From CAYTEO01 sp964436825 (GTDB lineage Bacteria; Krumholzibacteriota; Krumholzibacteriia; LZORAL124-64-63), in the NCBI GenBank assembly GCA_964436825.1, contig CAYTEO010000024.1:1-39181 (forward strand): DNA of 39,181 nt, given 5' to 3'. A program made the position numbers and the translations under genes. Position 1 is the first letter of the stretch; each line of letters begins with the position of its first letter. Below, one piece after another: positions 7,389 to 15,712 of the stretch. The notes below the pieces were generated by a model. It was not told the DNA's origin, made no database searches, and saw nothing but the letters and a program-made list of their open reading frames with translations.

Positions 7389-8435
7389 TCAGGACTCCGG
7401 CAGGAGGTCCTTCTCGCTCTTGAAGATCTGGTTGATCTTGTAGTCCCGGACGACCCAGACGGTCCGGTCCTGCGATGTCATCATGTAGGTGCCGCCCGGC
7501 AGGTCGTCCTGCTGGGGACGCTTCTTGCCGAACCGCATCTCGAACTCGCTGCCGTCGTGCAGCGAGACGACGACCCGTCGCGGCGCCTTCCACAGGTCGT
7601 AGTCCTCCAGCGGCGCGTCCGGATCGGCGATGTCGGCGGCCTGGACGTTGACCACGGCGTTGAGCACGGCATCACACTTGGTCTTGGCCAGCGGCTTGCG
7701 CTCCCGGCCCGAGACCAGGACCCACTCCCAGGTGGTGCGGTCGGGCTCCGTGGCCGTCGAGTCGGCAGCCGCGCTGTCGGCCGGGGCCCTGGCGGTGAAG
7801 ACCTTCTCCATCCGCATCTCGCTGCCGTCATGGTAGAGGGTGATGGCGTCGACGTCCAGCCTGTCTCCCTTCCAGACCTGGAGGTCCAGGAAGTGGCGGT
7901 TCTTGGGCGCGGCCGGCCCGCTGTACAGGCCCATCCGGCCCAGGAGGTTGGCCCGGGTCAGGTAGACGGTGTCCTGGCCCTCGAGGCGGACGAAGGCGCC
8001 GCCGCCCCGCTTGGGCCGGTCACCGATCTGGAGGGTGAAGAGCGGTTCCCACTCCTTCCCGTAGAGGGTGATCCGGACGGCCGTCGAGTCGGTGAATCCG
8101 TAGTCGGGCAGGACCGACGCGGCGTCGGAACGGAACTCGCCCCGCAGTCCCTGCAGCTCCTTCAGCAGGTCGTCGATCTTCTTCTTGTCGGCCTTGTGGT
8201 TCCAGGCCGAGCGGACGACCCACCTGTCGGGCAGCCTTTCGAGGACGACGCGCGTCGTGTCGGCGCCGTAGGCGATCGTCACGCGGTTGATGTCGTCCTG
8301 CTGGAAGTCGACCGCCAGGACCGGCTTGGTGTCCGAGGCGCGGACCCGCCGCTCGTGGCTGGTGTTCTGGAGGATGCTGATCACCAGCAGCACGACGACG
8401 GCCCCCGCCAGGACGATGAGGTTCTTCTTGCTCAT
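7389..8435 (-). CDS. DUF4340 domain membrane-anchored protein of the Gld-like operon
   Basis: 348 residues. One N-terminal membrane anchor (residues about 6-22) is followed by an extracytoplasmic beta-rich region matching the DUF4340 pattern: DRWVVRSAWNHKADKKKIDD early, then repeated GDRPKRGG / FVRLEGQDTVYL blocks. No catalytic motif is visible. The family usually sits beside a GldG-type auxiliary protein and an ABC-2 permease, as here, and is presumed to be a periplasmic partner of that transporter. I chose the ATG at 8435, which shares its A with the upstream TGA stop and has AAGGAGG 7 bases before it; a GTG one codon earlier is possible. The function is unknown. Confidence 0.85.
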   Translation of the reverse strand: MSKKNLIVLAGAVVVLLVISILQNTSHERRVRASDTKPVLAVDFQQDDINRVTIAYGADTTRVVLERLPDRWVVRSAWNHKADKKKIDDLLKELQGLRGEFRSDAASVLPDYGFTDSTAVRITLYGKEWEPLFTLQIGDRPKRGGGAFVRLEGQDTVYLTRANLLGRMGLYSGPAAPKNRHFLDLQVWKGDRLDVDAITLYHDGSEMRMEKVFTARAPADSAAADSTATEPDRTTWEWVLVSGRERKPLAKTKCDAVLNAVVNVQAADIADPDAPLEDYDLWKAPRRVVVSLHDGSEFEMRFGKKRPQQDDLPGGTYMMTSQDRTVWVVRDYKINQIFKSEKDLLPES

Positions 8436-10123
8436 CACGCCGCCTCCTTCCGCCGGCGACCGGCCCGGACCAGCCCGTAGACGGCCAGCAGGACCGGCAC
8501 CAGCACGACGGTGAACAGTCGGAACAGCAGCTTCTCGCTGTCGCTGACCGGCCGGATGAGCCGCTGGGTCAGCGCCTTGGAGCGGATCGAGATCAGGTCC
8601 TCGCCGTGGGCCAGGGCATCGACGCAGTTCAGCAGCAGCAGGCCGTTCTGGCCGGCCTGGAGCGCCATGTCGTCGAACATCTTGGCGCAGCCCACCAGGA
8701 TCAGCTTCGCCGGCTGCTCCGCCAGGGGGGCCACCTGGTCATCCGCGGCCGAGTCGGGCCAGGCCGGCACCGGCTTGCCCTGCCAGGCGTCGGGGAACTG
8801 TCCCTCCAGCATGATCGCCAGCGGCCGGGGACCGACCATCTCCTTGCCGCTGGGGTTGAAGTAGCTCCCCGGGACGATCGAGGGCGTGAACTCCGCCGTC
8901 CAGGTCTGGGGGCTGGAGGTGAACAGGACGGTCCGCTTCAGGTCCAGCCGGTCCAGCGCCGCGTCGTTGGGCTCGATGGCCGTGCCCCACAGGTAGAGCA
9001 GGCTGCCGATGCGGTTGGTCAGCGGCGAGTCGTCGTTCATCTGTTCGCTGGTGACCAGGATCTGCATGGGCAGCCGGACCGGCTCGTTGGTCTGGAAGCG
9101 CAGGCCGGCGATCGTCTGGGTGCGCGGCACGCTCAGGACCTGGACGCTGGTGTCGAAGAGGTGGTCCTTGCTCACCGGCACGCCGAAGGCCGCCAGCAGC
9201 GAGTCCAGGCCGGTCTCGTTGGCGATGCCGCTGATGGTGAAGCCGCCCCGCATCCCGGGCTGGTAGTCGTAGGTGTGCTGCTGGACGGCGATGATCGTCC
9301 CCAGGCCGTTGCTCAGGGCGCGGTTGATCTCGAACGCCTGCCGCTCGTTGAAGCGGGTGGGGTTGAGCACCAGCAGGACGTCCGCGTCGTCGGGGATCCG
9401 CGAATCGGCCGTCAGGTCGACGCGCTGGACGTCGTAGTGCTCCTGCCGCAGCAGCTCCGAGACCTGGGTGTAGACGTCCTGGGGCTCGGGGGGCTGCATC
9501 CCCTGCTGGAGGTACATCATCGCCAGCTGGGGATCGACCTCCTGCTTGGGGGCCACCAGGGCCACCTTGGGATTCCGCTCCCGGGTCAGCCGGTAGATCC
9601 GCGAGATGAGGTCGTACTCCAGCGTCGAGAGGCTCTGGGGCAGGACCTGCGGGATGATCTCCTCGGGATAGTCCTTGTAGGCGATGGTGATGGCGCTCCA
9701 GATCAGCTTGACACCGATCTCGTCCTTGTCGATGGACTGGACCTGGAACGGCCGGATGCCCCGCGACGTCAGGTCAGACTGCATCTGGTCGTTGTCCTGG
9801 GGATCGTAGACGGCGTACTCGAGCATGCCGCCCGAGGCCCGCCGGTAGTCCTCCAGCTTGTCGGTGATGTCCCGCTCGAGGGTCTTCAGCTCGGTCGGCA
9901 TCTTGTCGGTGCCGGTGATGTAGAGCTTGACCTGGACGGGAACCTTCAGCTCCGACAGGATCTTCCGGGCCGACGGCGACATCGTGTAGAGCTTGTCGCT
10001 GGTCAGGTCGACCCTGGCGCCGCTGAGACGTCCCAGGACACCGGTCAGCAGGACGGCCAGGGCCGCCAGCAGGACCGTCGCCGCGGCGAAGGAGATGCGG
10101 AAGTTCCGACGCTTGCTGCTCAT
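8435..10123 (-). CDS. GldG-family ABC transporter auxiliary protein
   Basis: 562 residues. A TM helix near residues 10-30 and another near the C-terminus (LLFRLFTVVLVPVLLAVYGLV) bracket a large periplasmic domain. The opening RVDLTSDKLYTMSPSARKIL is the hallmark of the GldG/ABC_transp_aux family. In gliding Bacteroidetes GldA, GldF and GldG form an ABC complex needed for gliding; in most other phyla the same trio has an unknown envelope role. The start overlaps the permease stop by one base (TGATG), with GGAGG 8 bases upstream. Its stop overlaps the DUF4340 start likewise, so the four genes are tightly coupled. Nothing else in this window indicates gliding. Confidence 0.9.
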   Translation of the reverse strand: MSSKRRNFRISFAAATVLLAALAVLLTGVLGRLSGARVDLTSDKLYTMSPSARKILSELKVPVQVKLYITGTDKMPTELKTLERDITDKLEDYRRASGGMLEYAVYDPQDNDQMQSDLTSRGIRPFQVQSIDKDEIGVKLIWSAITIAYKDYPEEIIPQVLPQSLSTLEYDLISRIYRLTRERNPKVALVAPKQEVDPQLAMMYLQQGMQPPEPQDVYTQVSELLRQEHYDVQRVDLTADSRIPDDADVLLVLNPTRFNERQAFEINRALSNGLGTIIAVQQHTYDYQPGMRGGFTISGIANETGLDSLLAAFGVPVSKDHLFDTSVQVLSVPRTQTIAGLRFQTNEPVRLPMQILVTSEQMNDDSPLTNRIGSLLYLWGTAIEPNDAALDRLDLKRTVLFTSSPQTWTAEFTPSIVPGSYFNPSGKEMVGPRPLAIMLEGQFPDAWQGKPVPAWPDSAADDQVAPLAEQPAKLILVGCAKMFDDMALQAGQNGLLLLNCVDALAHGEDLISIRSKALTQRLIRPVSDSEKLLFRLFTVVLVPVLLAVYGLVRAGRRRKEAA

Positions 10124-10848
10124 CAGTACTTCCTCCCTTCCAGCCAGAGGGTGTTCAGGGCCAGGAAGACCCCCGTCAGGGTGAGGAAGTAGGCCAGGTC
10201 ACCCAGCTGCAGCACACCGCGCACCAGGGACTGGTAGTGGGGCATCAGCCCGAACGCGTTCTGCAGGAACGAGCCCAGCCCGCCGATCCAGCCGTCGACC
10301 GTCGCCGAGACGGCCGGGATCCCCAGCAGGAACAGGGCGAAGCAGGCCAGCATCCCCAGGATGAAGGCGGTGATCTGGTCCCGCAGCAGGCCGCTGGTGA
10401 AGATCCCGACGCTCATGTACAGGCCGCCCAGCAGGATCGCCCCCAGGTAGCCGCCCAGGACGGCGCCCAGGTCCGGATTGCCGAGCACCGCGAGCATCAG
10501 CGGGATGGGCAGCGTCCCGACCAGGGCGACCAGGTAGAACGCCATGGCGGCCAGGTACTTGCCCAGCATGACCTCGCTGGTCTTCATCGGCAGGGTCATC
10601 AGCAGCTCGAAGGTGCCGCTGCGCTTGTCCTCGGCCCACAGGCGCATGCTGATCGCGGGGATGAAGAAGATCAGGAACAGGGGGAGGTTCCCGAAGAAGT
10701 CCCGCATGTCGGCCATGCCCTGCAGGAAGAACGGCGTCATGAACAGCCCGCAGTTGAGGATCAGGAAGACGATGATGAAGATGTAGGCGATGGGGCTGTT
10801 GAAGTACGCCGCGAACTCCCGGTCGAAGATCGTCTTGACGTTAGACAT
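10123..10848 (-). CDS. ABC-2 type permease, GldF-like
   Basis: 241 residues with six predicted membrane helices, the size of GldF or NosY-type permeases. The N-terminus (IFDREFAAYFNSPIAYIFI) and the internal RLWAEDKRSGTFELLMTLPM stretch are characteristic of ABC-2 permeases that act with GldG. It would form the membrane channel or mechanochemical part of the complex with the ATPase encoded just upstream. Its ATG lies inside the ATPase reading frame with an 8-base overlap, and its stop overlaps the GldG-like start. The transported substrate is unknown. Confidence 0.9.
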   Translation of the reverse strand: MSNVKTIFDREFAAYFNSPIAYIFIIVFLILNCGLFMTPFFLQGMADMRDFFGNLPLFLIFFIPAISMRLWAEDKRSGTFELLMTLPMKTSEVMLGKYLAAMAFYLVALVGTLPIPLMLAVLGNPDLGAVLGGYLGAILLGGLYMSVGIFTSGLLRDQITAFILGMLACFALFLLGIPAVSATVDGWIGGLGSFLQNAFGLMPHYQSLVRGVLQLGDLAYFLTLTGVFLALNTLWLEGRKY

Positions 10849-11800
10849 GGCTCACCTCCCGCGGCGCCCGGGACCGCTTGGTCAGGGCGATGAAGGTGTC
10901 CTCCAGGGAGAAGCGGGCCTCCCGCAGCTCGAGCAGGTCCCAGCCGCGGTCGCAGGCCACCTTGCCCAGCTCGGGGAGGGGGTCCCGGTCGAAGGGGGCG
11001 CGCAGCTCGAACCGGCTGCGACCGTCGTCGCGGCTCAGCAGCTGGACCGAGGTCAGCCCCGACAGGTCCCGCAGCGCGCGCTCCACCTCGCCGGCGTCGG
11101 CCCGGAAGGTGACGTAGAGCCGGTTCTCGCCCATGGCGTCGCGGGCCAGCTCGCTGATCCGGCCGTCGGCGATGATCCGCCCGTCGTTGATGATGACGAC
11201 GCGGTCGGTGACCGGAGAGACCTCCTGCAGGATGTGGGTGGAGAAGATGATCGTCTTCTGCCGCGCCAACCCCAGGATCAGCTCCCGGATCCCGATGATC
11301 TGCAACGGGTCCAGGCCGCTGGTCGGCTCGTCGAGGATCAGGATGTCGGGGTCGTGGAGCAGGGCCTGGGCCAGACCGGTACGCTGCTTGTAGCCCTTGG
11401 AGAGCTCGCGGATGGGCTTGTGGTAGACGCCGCCGATCCCGCAGGCGTCGACGACCCAGTCGAGGCGCTCCCGCAACCTGGCGCCGGACAGGGCACGCGC
11501 GCTGCCGATGAACTCCAGGTACTCCCGCACGAGCATGTCGTCGTAGAGGGGATTGTTCTCGGGCAGGTAGCCGATCCGTCCCCGGACCTCGAGGGGCTGC
11601 TCCTGGACGTCGATCCCGTCGACGGTGACGGTACCGGCGTCGGGCGCCAGGAAGGTGGTGATGATCTTCATCGCCGTGCTCTTCCCCGCACCGTTGGGCC
11701 CCAGGAAACCGAGGATCTCGCCCTGGTCGAGGCGGAACGAGACGCCGTCGAGGGCGACGGTCGGTCCGAACCGCTTCGAGACCTCACGTACCTCGATCAT
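10841..11800 (-). CDS. ABC transporter ATPase, GldA-like
   Basis: 319 residues. Walker A GPNGAGKST at about 34-42, signature LSKGYKQR near 133-140, Walker B with DEPTSGLDP near 152-163, and an H-loop histidine in FSTHILQEV. The C-terminal 90 residues form the accessory domain common in ABC-2 exporters of the GldA/CcmA/DrrA branch. It provides ATP hydrolysis for the GldF/GldG-like partners. The ATG at 11800 is chosen because GGAGG lies 7 bases before it and the domain begins there (MIEVREVSKRFG). The longer open frame upstream has no family match. Confidence 0.92.
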   Translation of the reverse strand: MIEVREVSKRFGPTVALDGVSFRLDQGEILGFLGPNGAGKSTAMKIITTFLAPDAGTVTVDGIDVQEQPLEVRGRIGYLPENNPLYDDMLVREYLEFIGSARALSGARLRERLDWVVDACGIGGVYHKPIRELSKGYKQRTGLAQALLHDPDILILDEPTSGLDPLQIIGIRELILGLARQKTIIFSTHILQEVSPVTDRVVIINDGRIIADGRISELARDAMGENRLYVTFRADAGEVERALRDLSGLTSVQLLSRDDGRSRFELRAPFDRDPLPELGKVACDRGWDLLELREARFSLEDTFIALTKRSRAPREVSHV

Positions 11801-12034
11801 GCCGGATCCTCCGCGGTGTATGGTTGTTGGTGAACGATCATGACGGCACGACAGGGTGCCGGCGGCCGGGACGACCTGCCGGATGCGTGCAACATATGAT
11901 CGCGCAATATACACACCGGTCCCGCTCGAGTTCCAGCTGGTTGTGCCGCGGAAAACGTGTCCGTGCCCGCCGCAGCGTTCCGGGCCGTGCCATGCGACGG
12001 GACGGCGCGACGAGGGGTTCCCCGGGCCTTCGGC
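11801..12034. other. intergenic region upstream of the Gld-like operon
   Basis: 234 bases with no gene I can support. It contains an AT-richer patch around 11888-11915 and a small perfect hairpin, CGGCAC (11844-11849) with GTGCCG (11856-11861), that would lie in the operon's 5' leader. A TATATT at about 11906-11911 on the minus strand could be a -10, but no matching -35 is visible. No clear terminator for the yejM-like gene was found here. Confidence 0.5.
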
Positions 12035-13945
12035 TCAGTACGCGCCCGGCGCCGGGGCGACGGCGGGACCGGGAGCGGGGGGACGGCCACTCGCCCCCGC
12101 GTCGTAGAAGCGGGAGATGTCCCGCATGATCGTCTGCAACAGGTCCATCCGCGGCCGACCGGCGGGTGCGGTGATGTCGTCCAGCCGGTGCTTCTTCGTC
12201 CCCAGCGGGAGGACGACGTAGACGTCGTCGCCGATGACGAAGGCGTGGTTGAAGTAGCTGGAGACGACCAGCGGCCGCAGCGGCGGCACCTCGCCCAGCA
12301 GGTCCAGCCCGTCGCTGTAGTCGCGCACGTCGTTGCGCACCCCGAAGTACTCGCGCAGCAGCGTGGGCGGGAGGTCCAGGTGCGACGTGCGGGCGGTGAT
12401 CCGCCGCGGCGGTCGATCGGGCAGGTAGAGGACCAGCGGGACCTGGGTCTGCCAGCGGGTGAAGTTGCTGCCGTGGCCCCAGTAGTTGGCGCCGTCGTCG
12501 TCGAACTCCTCGGCGTGGTCGGTGGTGACGATGATGATCGTGTTGTCCATCATCCCCAGTGCCTCGAGCCGGTCGAGGAGCCGGCCCACCTGGTCGTCGT
12601 CGAACAGGACGGCGTTGCGGTAGTCGTTCAGGTAGAGCTGGGGGTCCTTCTTCTTGCCCACCAGGGCGATGTTCAGCTTGCGCGACGGCCTGAACCTCGC
12701 ATGGGCCTCGTCGTAGTTGTAGTTGAAGTGGGACGCCTTGTAGAAGCCGAACAGGAAGAAGGGACGCCGTCCGTCGCGGTGGCGGTCCAGGAAGGCGAGC
12801 ATCTGGTCGGTCAGGTCCCTGTCCCACTGGTCCGCAGACCTGCCGGCGAACTTCTCGTGGATGGGGATCCCGCGGAAGATCGTGTCCTCGATCTTGTGCC
12901 GCTTGAAGTGGGAGCGGGCGAAGATGCCGAAGTCGTAGCCCTCCTCGCGCAGGATGTCGATCAGCAGCGGGTTGTCGATCTGCACGGCGCTCGCCTTGAC
13001 GGCCTCCCAGTAGGTGGGGTAGAGGCCGTAGAAGAGGCCGAAGACGCCGGCCACGGTGGAGTTGCCCGTGCTGAAATGGTTCAGGCAGACGGTGGAGCGC
13101 CGGCCCAGGGCGGCGATGCGCGGGCTCACCTCGTCGTTCATCGTGTCGGCCCGCCAGCTCTCCAGCAGGATCATGACGATGTTCGGCAGCCGGTCGCGGG
13201 GGATGCTGTCGCGGGTGATCGTCGCCAGGGGGTAGCGGATGACTCCCTGTCCCTCGCCCCGGCGGGCCAGCTCGTCCCCCTGCGCGATCATCCCGAGGCG
13301 GTCGCCGTACTTGACGGCGTGCTTGTGGGAGCGCAGCGGCATGTAGAACGGGAGCATGGGCGTCACGCGCGTGATGCGGACGTCCTCCTTCTCGTAGGCG
13401 ACGACGTGGATGACCTGGCTGAGGACCAGGCCGAGCACCGCCACGAGCGGGAAGCCCACCGTCAGCAGGCGGCGGCGGCGCCAGCGGACGGCCAGCGCCA
13501 GCAGCCCCCGTTCCACCAGCAGGATGACGACCAGGGTACCGGCCGCCAGCAGGACCATCGTCGCGGGGATGCCCAGGCCCTGGAAGTCGTGGATCAGGAA
13601 GTCGAGCCAGAAGAAGTCGATGTGGAACTTGTAGATGGCGAAGACGAAGCTGTCCAGCAGCAGGTAGAAGACGTAGAGCGACAGCAGGACGACGCACGCC
13701 CCGGCGGCGAGGCGGCGCCATGCCGCCAGCAGCAGCGTCACGACGGCACAGACCAGCAGGGCCGGCAGCAGGTACCAGCCGACGATGGCGCCGGCGGTGT
13801 AGGCGACCGTCAGCCAGCCCCGGTCGGCCTCGCCCAGGTCACGCAGCAGGACCAGGGCCACCAGCGGCGCGTTCAGGGCCACCAGGGCCACTGCCGTCAG
13901 GTGACGTTCGAGCAGGGCGGCGAGGACGGCGCGGACGCGTTGCAT
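12035..13945 (-). CDS. YejM/PbgA-like inner-membrane protein (DUF3413 plus sulfatase fold)
   Basis: 636 residues. Five hydrophobic helices fill roughly the first 190 residues (DUF3413-like part), followed by a periplasmic alkaline-phosphatase/sulfatase-fold domain. Signature stretches include NIVMILLESWRADTMN, NHFSTGNSTVAGVFGLFYGL and the late VTTDHAEEF with WGHGSNFTRWQ. These match YejM (PbgA/LapC), which in enteric bacteria senses periplasmic lipopolysaccharide and restrains LpxC degradation rather than hydrolysing sulfate esters. Whether this copy is enzymatic cannot be told. The ATG at 13945 has GGGAGGGA upstream. The long open frame upstream of it is a shadow. The gene diverges from the nitroreductase gene. 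A polyproline/alanine tail ends the protein. Confidence 0.88.
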   Translation of the reverse strand: MQRVRAVLAALLERHLTAVALVALNAPLVALVLLRDLGEADRGWLTVAYTAGAIVGWYLLPALLVCAVVTLLLAAWRRLAAGACVVLLSLYVFYLLLDSFVFAIYKFHIDFFWLDFLIHDFQGLGIPATMVLLAAGTLVVILLVERGLLALAVRWRRRRLLTVGFPLVAVLGLVLSQVIHVVAYEKEDVRITRVTPMLPFYMPLRSHKHAVKYGDRLGMIAQGDELARRGEGQGVIRYPLATITRDSIPRDRLPNIVMILLESWRADTMNDEVSPRIAALGRRSTVCLNHFSTGNSTVAGVFGLFYGLYPTYWEAVKASAVQIDNPLLIDILREEGYDFGIFARSHFKRHKIEDTIFRGIPIHEKFAGRSADQWDRDLTDQMLAFLDRHRDGRRPFFLFGFYKASHFNYNYDEAHARFRPSRKLNIALVGKKKDPQLYLNDYRNAVLFDDDQVGRLLDRLEALGMMDNTIIIVTTDHAEEFDDDGANYWGHGSNFTRWQTQVPLVLYLPDRPPRRITARTSHLDLPPTLLREYFGVRNDVRDYSDGLDLLGEVPPLRPLVVSSYFNHAFVIGDDVYVVLPLGTKKHRLDDITAPAGRPRMDLLQTIMRDISRFYDAGASGRPPAPGPAVAPAPGAY

Positions 13946-14045
13946 GGGATCCCTCCCGCCGCGCGGAGGCGGCCGGCGGCTTCGGGTTGACAGGGGAGGG
14001 GGGACGCCGGACCCTCCGACGTGTCTCTCCGTGAAAACGGGGGCA

Positions 14046-14073
14046 AGATAACCCGGACGGGGGACGGGGACAA
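14046..14073 (-). promoter_or_regulatory. possible sigma-70 promoter for the yejM-like gene
   Basis: On the minus strand, TTGTCC (14068-14073) and TTATCT (14046-14051) are separated by 16 bases, about 100 bases upstream of the ATG. This is a fair match to -35 and -10 consensus in a GC-rich background; nothing else supports it. Confidence 0.3.
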
Positions 14074-14113
14074 CCGGCGGCGGCGTGGTCCGCCGCGCGA
14101 GGGGGTGGCGACG

Positions 14114-15019
14114 ATGAACGAGCGGGACACGGGAACCGGGTTGGCGACGCTGCGGGATCCCGGCCTGGCGGGAATGCTGCGGGGGATCGCGAGGATCCTG
14201 GCCGGCAAGCCGCGGCTGCCGCGCCGCCTGCGGGACCGGCCCCTGCTGACGACGATCCTGTCGCGACGCAGCCGCCGCAGCTTCCGCGACACGCCCGTGC
14301 CCGACGAGGTCATGGAGGCCGTCCTGGAGGCCGGGCGGCTGGCGCCCTCGACGGTCAACCTCCAGACCTGGTCCTTCGCCGCCTTCGACCGGGAGACCTG
14401 GCGGGAGACCCTCGGCCAGCCGCTGCCGCTGGGCGGACAGCGGGCCATCGTCGTCATGGCCGACACCCACCGTGTCCGGTCGGTCCTGGACGTCTTCCCC
14501 GACGCGCCGCTGGTCGAGTACACCCTGGGCGTGGTCAACGCCTCGCTGGCGGCCATGAACATGACCCTGGCCGCCGAGGCGCTGGGCCTGGGCACGGTCA
14601 TGCTGTCGGAGACGGGCCGCGGCGGTTTCCTCGACACCGACCACCTGGCCGCGCGGCTGGGGCTGCCGGAGCGGGTCGTGCCGCTGCTGACGATCGTCCT
14701 GGGCTATCCCCGCGGCCCGCGGCCGGCCATGCCCCCCAAGCTGCCGCCGGAGACGGTCACGTTCGCCGGCCGCTATCGCGAGGCCGACCCCGGGGTGATG
14801 CGCTCCTGGCTGGAGCAGATGCAGGCCGGCTACAAGGTCAGCAACCGGGGACGCTCCTTCGGCTCCCAGGTGGCCGTCTACCTGGGCAAGATCGACCGGG
14901 CCGAGCGGGAACTACGGAGGCGCGTCCTGGGAGAGGACGGGGGGCCGCCGGCCGCGCGGGAGCAGGACGATGCGGGGGGCCGAGCCGACCGCGATCCTCG
15001 CGACACGACTCACCGGTAG
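14114..15019 (+). CDS. nitroreductase family flavoprotein
   Basis: 301 residues. The FMN-binding nitroreductase fold is clear from the RRSRRSFRDTPVPDE start, LEAGRLAPSTVNLQTW, NASLAAMNMTLAAEALGLGT and the late IVLGYPRG motif. Family members use NAD(P)H to reduce nitro compounds, quinones or flavins. The substrate here is unknown. About 50 N-terminal residues precede the core, and a basic, low-complexity tail of about 30 residues follows it. The ATG at 14114 follows a G-rich stretch (GAGGGGG). Open frame continues upstream to 14021 without family similarity. The 3' end overlaps the convergent secreted-protein gene by 10 bases. Confidence 0.88.
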   Translation: MNERDTGTGLATLRDPGLAGMLRGIARILAGKPRLPRRLRDRPLLTTILSRRSRRSFRDTPVPDEVMEAVLEAGRLAPSTVNLQTWSFAAFDRETWRETLGQPLPLGGQRAIVVMADTHRVRSVLDVFPDAPLVEYTLGVVNASLAAMNMTLAAEALGLGTVMLSETGRGGFLDTDHLAARLGLPERVVPLLTIVLGYPRGPRPAMPPKLPPETVTFAGRYREADPGVMRSWLEQMQAGYKVSNRGRSFGSQVAVYLGKIDRAERELRRRVLGEDGGPPAAREQDDAGGRADRDPRDTTHR

Positions 15020-15612
15020 CGGGCCTTGAGCGTTCCCCAGCCCGTCTCCCGCCCCGCGGTCATCTCGACGGCCAGCTGCAGCGTGTTCCAGATTCCGCCG
15101 GTGGCGGTGTCGAAGACGGAGAGGTCGGGCGCCGGCGGGCGGAAGTGGCCCTCGTCGCAGACGGGGTGGGCGATCTGGACCCAGAAGCGGGCCAGGACGA
15201 CACGACCGGCGAGCGTCACGTGTCCGTCGACGGGAACGGCGTGGAAGACGGTCAGGTAGCCGGGATCGCCCGGGCAGCCAACCCCCAGCAGGCTTTCCAC
15301 CCAGCCGGTGTAGGCCGGGTCCTGCAGCCAGTTCCCCAGATCGGGCGGTGCCAGCTTGTTCTCCGTTCCGAACAGCGCCACGACGCCGCACTCGCTGCAG
15401 CTGCCGCCCAGGCCGAAGGCGATCCCGGTGACCACCTCGCCCGCGTAGTCCGGGACCAGGACGACCGCCGCCAGGCAGGCGGTGTCTGGCGTCTCGGTCC
15501 GGATCGTCGCGGGGTCCCCGTCGGTGTCGATGTCCAGCAGGATGTGCCAGCCACGGGCGGGCGCGGCCGTCAGCAGCAGGAGAGCGCACAGGGTGCCGAG
15601 CAGTCGTGGCAT
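15010..15612 (-). CDS. secreted protein of unknown function, Cys-rich
   Basis: 200 residues. An N-terminal signal peptide (LLGTLCALLLLTAAPARG) ends about residue 21, just before WHILLDIDTDGDPAT. The rest is an acidic beta-type domain with several cysteines (GGSCSECGV, GVGCPGDPG, HPVCDEGHF), which could form disulfides outside the cytoplasm. I do not recognise the family. The phrase LDIDTDGDPATIRTETPD resembles small secreted domains often seen in FCB-type genomes, but that is only an impression. It converges on the nitroreductase gene with a 10-base overlap and stands about 100 bases downstream of the arsenic operon end, so it may be transcribed with that operon; I see no strong promoter of its own. 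Confidence 0.7.
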   Translation of the reverse strand: MPRLLGTLCALLLLTAAPARGWHILLDIDTDGDPATIRTETPDTACLAAVVLVPDYAGEVVTGIAFGLGGSCSECGVVALFGTENKLAPPDLGNWLQDPAYTGWVESLLGVGCPGDPGYLTVFHAVPVDGHVTLAGRVVLARFWVQIAHPVCDEGHFRPPAPDLSVFDTATGGIWNTLQLAVEMTAGRETGWGTLKARYR

Positions 15613-15712
15613 CGTCGGCCTTTCCGGGAATGACCGACTATCGGTGCAGTCGGATCACCATTCAGGATACCCGGTTCCGCTCTCCGGATCCACCCTTCGG
15701 CGATATTTCCCG

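Noticed and set aside
13987..13992. TTGACA upstream of the nitroreductase
   Set aside because: No acceptable -10 at the right distance; the surrounding sequence is GC-rich.
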